DNA of 64,000 bases from Chamaecrista fasciculata (taxonomy: Eukaryota > Streptophyta > Magnoliopsida > Fabales > Fabaceae): the NCBI GenBank assembly GCA_003254925.1, contig QANZ01000439.1:1-64000 (forward strand). The letters run 5' to 3'. The notes under the pieces were generated by a model. The model searched no databases and was not told the origin of the DNA. It worked only from the letters and a program-made list of their open reading frames with translations. The position numbers and the translations under genes were made by a program. How positions within the stretch are numbered: the first letter of the stretch is position 1; each line of letters opens with the position of its first letter. Shown piece after piece: positions 46,650 through 59,732 of the stretch.

Positions 46650-47995
46650 GGCCAAAATCCTGTTTTGGTCCCTCAGTTATGCTCAGTGTTCTAAATTGGT
46701 CCCCCAGTTATTTTTCGTTCCATATTGGTCCCCCAATTATGCAAAACTTGACAAAGTTGGTCCCTCTAACAATTTCAATCCATTTTTGATTTTTCTGTTA
46801 AAAAAAAAAGATAAAATTAATTTTCAACTCCTAAAAGTTTAAATTTTTTACATCAAGGACCTTTTTCTTTATAAAAGAACCAAAATGTAAGAAAGAAGAA
46901 ATAACTTGGGTTTTTAGTTTATTTTTCACCAAAAAATCTCTCTCTCTCTCCACCTCCGCCATGGCCACGCATCTGAAATTCAAACTCCGGCCACCTCCCC
47001 CACCGCCTGTATTCCCCAGCTAAATGCACCGAATCCGACGCCGTTTCCACCAACAGTATGTGATCCAATCAAAACGAAATCGTTCTTTCTCCAATAAACC
47101 CCAAATCGTTCTTTCTCCAACCACGAAGACAACCGCTGCCACGACTCTAAGCCGTGAAACTCCGATGCTCTCTGTGCGACGCCGTTTTCTCCGCCTCCAA
47201 TTCTTCTTGCACGGCCTCCGAGCATCTCAAGCATGGCACTTGCCCCAATTTCAATTTTTATTAATTTTGAATTTCACGAAACTTTAGCACTTTCTTTTGT
47301 GTTGAACCATTACAATTTACAATGTGAATGGATTTGTGACTCGGTTGGTTTGAATTTCGTGTTGTGTCTAACAGAAATGCAGAAACAGAGAAGTTTCAGT
47401 GCTTGAAGAATACGTCAATGGTGGACAAGTTAGGGTAATTTTCCACTTTTCGGGCTTTCCAGCTTCCCTTATTTGATTTTCAACGGAATTGAGAGAGAGA
47501 GAGAGTGATGGAAGCTGGTGGTGAGGAGGATGGTGATAAAGAAGGAGCTTGTCGAGCTCAACCTTGGAGATGACGAATAAGAACACGGTGGTGGTGGAGC
47601 TCAACCATGGTCTCTCTCCTTCCATTCATCTTTTTATACATTTAGGCCCTATTTCATTTTTTTTATTGCATTTTGATCCTTATTATAAAAGGTAAAAAAA
47701 AGCCTTAATGTAAAAGAGAAAAATTATTGAGAGAGAGAGAGAGAGATTTTTTGGTGAGAAATAAACTAAAAGCACAAGTTATTTCTTCTTTCTTACATTT
47801 TGGTTCTTTTATAAAGAAAAAGGTCCTTGATGTAAAAAATTTAAACTTTTAGGAGTTGAAAATCAGTTTTTTCTTTTTTTTTTCAACAGAAAAATGGAAG
47901 GAAACTGTTAGAGGGACCAACTTTGCCAAGTTTTGCATAACTGGGGATCAATATGGAACGAAAAATAACTAAGGGACCAAAATAATACTTTGGCC
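46650..47995. mobile_element. Pack-MULE, 1346 bp, with captured zinc-finger fragment
   Basis: Perfect 9-base duplication TATTATATA (46641-46649 and 47996-48004). Inverted repeats of about 270-300 bases start GGCCAAA at both ends and belong to the family of 25655-27735. TGGTCC hexamers are spaced 31, 29 and 32 bases. The inside (about 46950-47730) is richer in GC and holds part of a host gene (next entry). AG/CT microsatellites border both repeats. Confidence 0.9.
47151..47261 (+). pseudogene. Captured fragment of a BED-finger, hAT-derived host gene
   Basis: In one frame this stretch reads AVKLRCSLCDAVFSASNSS followed by CTASEHLKHGTCPNF. This is nearly the zinc-finger segment of plant DUF659/hAT-like proteins such as Arabidopsis At1g12380, which have CSLCDAVFSASN and TASEHLKRGTCPNF. 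The C-x2-C and H-x4-C type metal ligands are kept. A stop codon directly precedes GCC at 47151 and another follows at 47262, and the rest of the parent gene is absent. It is therefore a gene scrap carried by the Pack-MULE, not a gene. The match is from memory of the family. Confidence 0.75.
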
Positions 47996-48004
47996 TATTA
48001 TATA

Positions 48005-48685
48005 AAAACAAACATAAATATCAAGTGATTAGGGGCTTCGGCCAATGACATGCTATGCTTTTTCATGCTCCATTTTTATCAATAACTTTATTAAAAATTT
48101 GTATTGAAACGACCTCAAGAATATGATATCTGATTTTTATCAATTACCATCAGCGTTATTTGGCTTCTTTTCAGAATTAACGACGATAATAGTAGGTGAT
48201 GAATTTAACAAGATTTAAATTATGGAGTTTGAAAGTCAAATCAAATTGGCATTTATAACATTAAAACCAAAATTTTGGCGCTCCGTCTGCCACTTCATTT
48301 TCCTTTACAAGCCTCTTAGAAGTTTATATCTAATCATCTAGCACTGTTCATTATACCGAAACAAAATATAAATGAAGCCACATCAGAACATCGACATTGC
48401 TATGTTGTCGATCGCAGTTCCAGATCATAACAGCTATCAACAAATGTAAAGAAATTGACAATATAAATTAATTTAAACTAAGTCATTCTGCATTATTTAC
48501 CCACAAAATGTCTGGGTAGTTACACTATGTATGTTTACACAGAAATTTAAACATTAACCAAAATCCATTTGATCGCCAAAGAAAATCTTATTAACTCAGT
48601 ACTTGTGTAAACAACACAAAAGTTCCAAGGACAGACCACAAACCACACAATCAGGGCGGTAGCCAAAGCATTCCGACTATGAATT
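48005..48685. other. 3' flank of the triosephosphate isomerase gene
   Basis: AT-rich region containing the 3' untranslated region of the TIM gene on the minus strand. The Pack-MULE ends about 690 bases from the stop codon. Nothing else recognised. Confidence 0.5.
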
Positions 48686-51715
<3,030 letters not shown>

Positions 51716-52966
51716 GTTTTCTTCTTCCTTCGATTCAAACGATGAACTGAGAAAAACCACAGAGAATACTCTATTTAACACAAATGTCTGAAATGAGTAA
51801 ATGACTGGACTGGACTAAGCAGCCATATATAGTGCAAATTCCCGAATATGCTTAGGGTTTTTTTTTCCCTATTTTCTTTTTCTATTTTCTAACTTGGGTT
51901 AAAGTGACAAATGTTTCCGGACTTTTCACTTACCAAATCCAAGCCTTTTTTTTTTTTTTCCTTCTACTTTATTAATTTATTATTTTACTTTATTAAAAAA
52001 AAAAAAAACAACTTACCAGCCATCAATTTAATTTTGTACCAACTGCTTGTTAGCATCAATTTTGGGTTTTAAAATATTTACATTTTCAGGCCGAAATGAA
52101 AATATTCATGTCCTTGATAGCTTTTGCCTATTTTTTTTTTCACAATGAAACAAACAAGATTTATTTACTCATTCAGTTTGCAGTGTTATCTCTCGTTCAC
52201 TAATTTACTTATTCAAATTTTAAAAAATAACAATAAATGATAATTTGTTAGGGGCTGAAAAGCAAATTAAATAATGGTCAAGCATACTTTGGTAAGAACG
52301 CCGAGGTCTAAAAGCAAGCAATTAAATTTGTGGTTACTGGTTATTGATGAAAATGGGCAGTGGAAATTGTTTGTTTTGGAATACATAGGATAGGATGTAG
52401 ATAAACAAATCAACCTTAACACACTAAAAAAAACACTTGGCTGCAATTTCGGCTGCCCATGGTTTCCAATCATAATACCATTCACAAATTTAGATGCAAC
52501 TACAATCGCTTTGTACCTACTACAACCTTTTTTTCCTATGGTTGAAAGGTGTGGTTTACTGGTAGTTCTAGATTTTGATGGGTCCGGGTTCTTCAGGATA
52601 GATAATTAGATATGGATAGCTTTATATGCAAAAAACCACGTCATTATTAAATAGATCATACTAGTTCATCCATATTTGTTATTTTTTATTATTATTTTAA
52701 AATACAATAAAAATCATTGCTTTCTATTATAAAAATATTTTTTTAATTTAATTTATATTTCAAAATTTTAAATATAATATTAACATACGCTAGATACATT
52801 AATTCACCACTAAATTATATACACTTGTCTCTCTTACAATGCTGCAATAGCATTCATATTCATTATTTTTCATCCTAAAATACAGTGAAAGTTTTTTTTC
52901 AAAATATATATTATTTATATTTATTTAGTTGTTTGCTTGATCTCTAAAATTTCATTGTGACTTAAA
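51716..52966. other. Upstream region of TIM and AT-rich spacer
   Basis: Contains the TIM promoter and leader, several long T- and A-runs, and AT-rich spacer. No gene or bounded repeat recognised up to the LINE target duplication at 52958. Confidence 0.45.
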
Positions 52967-53656
52967 ATTTTTTTTTGCCTAAAACATAATTCATTCAAAA
53001 TAAAGGCAAAATCAAGCACAATACAAACGAAAACAAAGTAAAAATAGTCAATTCTTTCCAAGCATAAACAACACTAGTCAGGATATCAACTGACGAAGGT
53101 GGGGGGTTTACAATCCATCCAAGAGGACTCATTCTCATTTTAGACAAATTGGCAAGATAATCAACTGTCAAATTAGCAGATTTAGGGATCCAACTAAAAC
53201 TACAACCATCTAAAAAATAAGAAACATAAATAAAATCATCTAAATGAGACAGACCCTTCCAAACAGGAAGGTAGACAACCCCAATGGATGTTCTAAAAAA
53301 AAGACATAAATAGACTCAAAGCAACAATAATAAGATAATAAAACGAAACGACTCCAAGGAAGAGCATCCAAAATTCAAGACCAAACCAGAACCAAATCAG
53401 GAAGCCGTTGTGGAAGCCAGAAGTCGCCGTGGAATGTCTAGTCCAGATTCGCCGCCACAGAATGCCTCCGTGAGAGCCTGATCCAGAATGTCGTCGCCAC
53501 AGAACTCTATAACTAGAGAAAGGGTCACCGCCGCTGAGACAACAACGACCCAAAATTTCACTTAGAAAAACTCTCATGGCGAAGAGAGTTTTCTCACGAA
53601 AAAGAGATTTTAGAGCCGGCTTTTAAAAGTTTGGCATTTACGACAAACTATTTCTT
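52967..53656 (-). mobile_element. Internally deleted LINE (L1-like), 690 bp
   Basis: Inserted in minus orientation between copies of TGACTTAAA (52958-52966 and 53657-53665). The minus strand ends in a poly(A) run at 52967. Just before it (about 53040-53270) lies the end of a plant LINE RNase H-like region, with the phrases CSFSWIPKSANLTVDYLA and GWIVNPPPSSVDILTS. The other end (53300-53640) is GC-rich like a LINE 5' leader, with an ATG-opened frame. The reverse transcriptase and endonuclease that should lie between are missing. The target duplication covers both ends, so the deletion occurred before or during insertion. Confidence 0.8.
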
Positions 53657-54162
53657 TGACTTAAATTTGACCTGAATAGTAAAAAAGTCTTCTAATAAAA
53701 TAATTGCATTCACAATTTCACAATTTTAAGATCTTAATATAAAATCACTTACCACTTCTGCAAATCTCATGTTGTATATCATTTATTTAAAAATTAAGGA
53801 AATAGGTAAGAAATTGAAAAAAGTTATAAACAATTCTGTATAGTGTATACACATATGATTTATATATATATATTGAGAATTGAGATATCAGATATTACCA
53901 CTAATCGTATTAGACATAAATATCTGTAATATCTTGTGAACTTGTATATGGATATCTAACTTATGTGTGGTAACGATGAGCTCGAAGGATAAATTTTATA
54001 ATAGAAAAAGCTGAAGATATTCGATTCGGACAGCTCCAAATAATGGACATGAATGTCGACATACAGTGATATTTTTACTAATTCGCCTTTTATTCTTTCC
54101 ACAAACTTTTTAGGTTTGGCCAATGAAATCGTGGGATCTCAAGTTCCACCAGCTGCAAGACA

Positions 54163-54699
54163 TGGAACGACAACCACAGATGCAGTAAACTCCAATTTTC
54201 TTTTTCACAAAAAGAAAAATCCTATATCTATTAATTATATCTTGATAGTTTGCCAATGTCACATATCTATTATATCACAACCTTCAAACCAAGCAATGTG
54301 AGATTTCAACAGTTTTCTCTTCCTTTTCAGTGACTTAAGCTTATATGCATCAACACAATCATTAAATCATCTCTCTCCACCAGTGAATTATACATTCTTA
54401 GACTGCAATATAATGATGTTATTAGCATCATCAGGTTCCCATCTAGCTAACACCAAGCAATGGGTCAACAAAAAGTGCAAATGAGACATTGAAAGAGCAA
54501 CTTCATGATGGCAGCATAAAAGCCTTCATTCATCGTGCATAATACTATCGCCCTACCATGTCATAATCTGAAATGTACAGATACTAATCACGTATATGCT
54601 CAACTGATTAAATTTCTCAAAGTAATAAATCTAGTCAAAATATATGGATTTTATCAGACAGATTAGTGCTACTGCCACATTTAAAAGAATAAGAGTTTA
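54163..54699. repeat. Left copy of a dispersed direct duplication
   Basis: About 537 bases, from TGGAACGACAACCACAGATG to AAGAATAAGAGTTTA, matching 57511-58245 in the same orientation. Identity is high, with small indels. This copy lacks about 200 bases that the right copy has. The ends lack LTR-like TG..CA and there is no target duplication, so it is a segmental duplication. Confidence 0.9.
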
Positions 54700-57083
54700 A
54701 ACTTCGAGGAAACCACATTTTACTCTCTTAAACCAAGGCCTGATTACCATATTAATACATAAAATTTAAATTATAAGAAAACCCTCAATGTAGTAGAACC
54801 TAATGTTTGGAGTTTTAAGTAAAGCCGTAAAGGTATTTAGGAATGCTTTAAAAAGTTTAGGGAGATTATTATTATTATTTTATTATTATTATTATTACAC
54901 TGTGATGCTTATGTACCAATTTCATAATTAGGCCTTAGACCTTAGTTCTAAAAGGTTTTTAAGGGGGGCACCGGTGGGGTGGGTATATATATGTGATTTC
55001 CCCTTGAATTGAAAAAAATGACTGCATTGATTGGCTGCAAAAAAAGCTATACTGATAACTTAAGTACTAATTAATTAGAATTTCGTATTTATGATCTTAT
55101 CCTGCTTTGGCAGAGGTGCTGTAACAACTAAGGCATGAACCAGAAACCCCAAGTGCTTGTAAAATCAAGTAATGACATCTACGATAAATTACAGAAAAAG
55201 AAAGAGAAACATATAAATTAATCCTTGAAAGAATTTGATCCAAATGAAAGGCTGTCATTTTCTTATTTGAATGCAAATTGAATGGTGGGGCACCTGGAAA
55301 AAATAGAAAGAAAGAAAGAAATATTAGGAGAGGACTCAGACTAGAGATTACTAGTGTTAATATTTTGCCAAACTTAGCTTCGATTATTGCAAAACTTGGT
55401 TTCTTTAACAAGGAAACTGCGTCTGCCACTTTCACATGCCAACATACAAGTAGGACACCTCCATTATATATATTCCTTAAAAGAGTTAAGCAGAGTAACG
55501 TACCTTGGCCAATTATTCATATCATAATACTGCAAAAAATGCTTTGGATCCTTATCAGCACTTCATGAATTAATGACATGGATGGCATTCAAAAATTTTT
55601 GCTTTATGAAAGGAGTAAATGAAAGAAAATTTATTGCGAAAGTTTAAACTTTTTTTTTTTGGCTTTTGAAAAAATTTCAGCATCCTTAATTATTCATTCC
55701 TTCCCATATATCTCATTTCACTCCCATGATCATCCCTCTCTCTATATAATATCTCCTTTCTCTGCTCCCATTCTTCACCTTCTTCACTTTCATTTCCTCT
55801 TCATTTCATTCTTCTTTCTTCATTCTTTCTTCTTCCTCCTCATCATCTTCTCCTGCTGCTACCACTGTTTACTACACCATCCTTCGCTTGCCGCCCTCCC
55901 TTCAGTCGTCAGACATCGCCGCCGGTGGTCTACGGTATATTGTGTCTATGTTTCTGTTGTTTTCATTAATAAAAGTGAAAGCTTATCTTCTATGTGTCTA
56001 TGTTTTCATTATTTACCGCTGTTTGATCTCTCTCTCTTTCCATGAACATATTGCAATTCCATAACAATTTATATATCTTGATTTGGGATCTACATTTACT
56101 AGGACAAAAATATAACCATATAGTAAGATTTTTGCAATCTTTATATAATTTTTAAAATATCAAGTATAAATAATGTCTAAAAAAAGCATGGGAACAAATT
56201 TTTTACAGCATAGTCCATTATTTAACTTAAGTTAATATTCTAAGTTCTAACGAAAATACGTTTAAGAGGTGAAAGGGCATAGGATACTATAAATTATCTA
56301 GGCTACGAGAAGGACTATATAAGGACTTTGTAGGTATGGAAATTGCATTTAACATATTAAAGCGATTTGAAATTTCGTGATAGTTCCGAATTTGATGAAC
56401 AGAGGCAATATAAATGAGGTTGCTTTTGAATTTCCATTAATCTGCTAATATAAATGAGGTTGCAGACTGGCCATTACCCTTATTTTTGGAAACCATCATC
56501 CAACCACTCTTTCGTCTTGCGCATCCGTGACACTTAATGCTTCAATTTTATCTCATTTGTATTCAAAATTATGTTTTTTATTTCATGAAATTAATTAATT
56601 ACATGAATGCTCTATAAATAACTGGACATTAGGTTAAATGAAGCGTTCATCTTCCTTCCTTCCTGCAGCTTCTCTCTCTTTCTCTCTTTCACTGTTCTGA
56701 AAGTTAGTTCTTCTGCCGCTAATAATTTCAGTTTTCTCATTTTCTCTTGAAATTTATGTTAGTATTTCTTCTTATTCATAATTCCAAAACACCATTTAAA
56801 TATTTTGGTGAATCTGATTTTCCTTACTTATTTTGAATTTTGGACATCTATTGCAGTTTTGAGTTATTGATCTAGTGGAACACAAGTGCTAAGTGTACCG
56901 TGATGAATTACAATGTGTTTTTAAGAGTAATGGAAGGTTGAAGTTTTGCTCCACTATGATTTCTTTGATTAAAATAGGTAAGCACCACCACCATATCTGC
57001 CATTAATATTATGGAATATTTGTACTAATAGGCTTCAAGTAGTATTGAAATCACTAAATATGATTTGTTAGAATATTCATTTT

Positions 57084-57300
57084 GGACGATGAAATTCCAG
57101 AATATAAACCTTGGGATGAAGAATCTGAGGAGGACCCGTAAGAAGATTCAGAGGAAGATCCCGAGGAGAATATAGAGGAAGACCTCGAGGAGGATCCCGA
57201 AGAGGATCCAAAGGTAATCCTCGAAGAGGATCATCATCACGAAGAATCAGAAGCGATGATGATTTCTGGCCCATATTTCCTAGTGATCCCCTCGAGTTGT
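57084..57300 (+). other. Acidic repeat fragment (DPEED-like)
   Basis: The + strand reads DDEIPEYKPWDEESEEDP and continues with repeated EEDPEE-like units. Such acidic repeats occur near the end of gag in some plant Ty3 retrotransposons, so this may be a small fossil fragment, but no neighbouring retroelement sequence supports it. It is broken and not a gene. A simple low-complexity origin is equally possible. Confidence 0.3.
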
Positions 57301-57510
57301 AGTTGGATGTGGTCTTACCAAATTCGCGAGCTCATCCAAATGAAGTGGATAACGTAGAGAAAGGAGAAGAAGTAGGCTAGCCCTTCACTCCAGCTTTGAT
57401 GATATATATTGCTGAGAGAGACAAAGAAGCTTTGACGACGGAGCAAGGAAGAAGACGACGGAGGCTAGGACAAAACGGCGTCGTTTTGGCTACAGTAAAA
57501 AAAAACTTGC

Positions 57511-58245
57511 TGGAACGACAACCACAGATGCAGTAAACTCCAATTTTTTTTCACAAAAAGAAAAATCCTATATCTATTATATCTTGATAGTTTGCCAATG
57601 TCATATATATAATCACAAGCTTCAAACCTTTTAGTAAGCTCCGGAAATCACCTGTTACAATCATGAATGCCATATACCCGAAGGTCCACATGAAAAAAAG
57701 AAAAGAAAAAGAAAGCACCCTTTTAATGACGTCTTCCTCCTCAGGAGATTAAATCAAGTTTTGCTGTTCAAGTCTCTTGTCTGTGCTTAGCTAAAATGAA
57801 CAAATGCTGGAAAAGTGTAGAAGCTTTCATAAACTATGCTTCAGAAATTTCTCTGCACATCTTCGAACACAGGTTTCCTCTTCCTTTTGCAGTGATTTAA
57901 GCTTATATGCATCAACACAATCATTAAATCATCTCTCCACCAGTGAATTATACATTCTTAGACTGCAATATAATGATGTTATTAGCAATTAGCATCAGGT
58001 TCCCATCTAACACCAAGCATTGGGTCAACAATAAGTGCAAATGAGACATTGAAAGAGCAACTTCATTAAAAGCCTTCATCGTGCATAATACTATCGCCCT
58101 ACCATGTCATAATCTGAAATGTACAGATACTAATCACGTATATCCTCAACTGATTAAATTTCTCAAAGTAATAAATCTAATCAAAATATATGGGGTTTAT
58201 CAGACAGATTAATGCTACTGCCACATTAAAAAGAATAAGAGTTTA
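57511..58245. repeat. Right copy of the dispersed direct duplication
   Basis: Matches 54163-54699, with an extra block of about 200 bases between roughly 57630 and 57870 that is absent from the left copy. The partial MITE begins exactly where the similarity ends (58246). Confidence 0.9.
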
Positions 58246-58493
58246 TCCTTGAAAGATACACAAATTAACAACTCAATCATTGAAAATTTAGTTTACAGTC
58301 TTTAGTCCCTAAAAGTTGTGAAACCATTATATTTAAATCCTCTTATCCTTGCAAATTAGTCCTTAAAAATCGGCTTAAAGGATTAAGTTTTATACCCTTC
58401 ACAATTTTCAAAGACTAAAGTGTGTAAATCAGATTTTCAAGGATTGAATTGTCAATTCCTGTATTTTTCAAGAACCAAATTGTATGTTTACTA
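58246..58493. mobile_element. Left-truncated MITE related to 35853-36080
   Basis: Starts at TCCTTGAAAGATACAC and ends at TTGTATGTTTACTA. It aligns with the MITE in PBL10-like intron 5 but lacks its first 20 or so bases. The right terminal repeat is present. Confidence 0.6.
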
Positions 58494-59732
58494 AAAAAGA
58501 AACTCCTCAGACAATGTTGTTCCCAAAACGTGCAGGTGCAACATAAGGATGTTGGACAGGTTTTAAGGAGAAGTTCACTTGCTTCACACAAAGAGTACCA
58601 CAAAAATTGAAACAGTTGTGGCATTGATAACTTACAAAGTACCAAGAAGCGCCCCGGCATACGAAATTCAGTCACTATAGAATATAGAATGCTTAATGAA
58701 CATATGTTATGCACTTAATTTTGACAAATCTGACAATATCAAGAACTTCACTCTTTCTCTGCAAATTTGCAATTTCTCACAAAAACACATAACATGATCG
58801 ATAAGTAAAAAACAACTACACACATTACATTGATTTAAGAGCTATAAAAACTCAAAAGACAACAACACCTAATATATGGTTTCATTGGAGTATTTAGAAT
58901 TTTTTGAAGTTCGAAATTCGTCGGTGACTATTACATTTAAAATTCCCATGGAAGTGATGCAAGGTCGTGAGTTTGATTTCGGTTGCTGATGTGAGGGTCT
59001 TGATAGTAGACGATCTGTAAGTATCTTTGTAGATGCTCATAGAGTTTGTAAACATGCCCTGACCTTAGCTTGGTGAGCCCCTGGGCCCAACCACTTAAAA
59101 TTTAATTGTCAAAAAAAAGATATTTATGCAAAAGCAGTAAGCATATATTATGATAATTTCATAATTTATGTTCCCAATCCAAACTCAACCTTAACTGATA
59201 CAGATTTGTGGCTCCATGATTGAAGCCTGATTGTGAAGGCAGACAACAAAATATGGATCTATGAAAAAAAAAATTTTCTCTGTGACTACCGGCATCAAGG
59301 CCTTAACCAATACATGGCAAGAAACTACAAATCATAAGTAATAACTGCTACAATCATTTTTACATCAGTTAACACTAATAGTTACAATTGAATGGCACAC
59401 TAAACTCCGTGATAAACTCTAAATGATGTCTACCAGCCAGACTAATATGCATATGAACATGAACCCTTACAGGAAGAAATCCAGAAGAAACTAAAACACC
59501 TGAATTTGAGTTATTCTAGCGTTTCTACAAGAAGGGGGTGTTCAAGTGGTTGCAACAGTGAAAAGCTAACGGTCCCTTTTGACATTGGTTGAGGATCATG
59601 TTCAAGGCTTTAAAAAGGGGATTTTGCTTAATTTCTTCGTTAAATTCATAGATCAGAATGATTGGCACAAACTAATCAAGCAACTAGCTTCAAAGCCTCG
59701 AAAGACACAGTCTGATAAGGTCTAAGAAACCC

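Larger units (their letters stand above)
53666..59732. other. Gene-poor region with a dispersed duplication
   Basis: No complete gene recognised. Contents: direct duplicates at 54163-54699 and 57511-58245, a TATA-like site with a pyrimidine-rich stretch at 55743-55860, a second CT-rich stretch at 56650-56690, an acidic-repeat fragment at 57084-57300 and a partial MITE at 58246-58493. A possible SINE-like remnant near 58960-59115 (GGTCGTGAGTTTGATTT, ending in an A-run) is too weak to call. Confidence 0.45.

Noticed and set aside
55659-56045. A 128-codon + frame rich in F, H and S
   Set aside because: It is the translation of a pyrimidine-rich leader-like tract and its residue bias follows the DNA.
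54163-58245. LTR pair of a retrotransposon
   Set aside because: The repeated blocks lack TG..CA ends, target duplication, primer site and any retroelement coding sequence between them.
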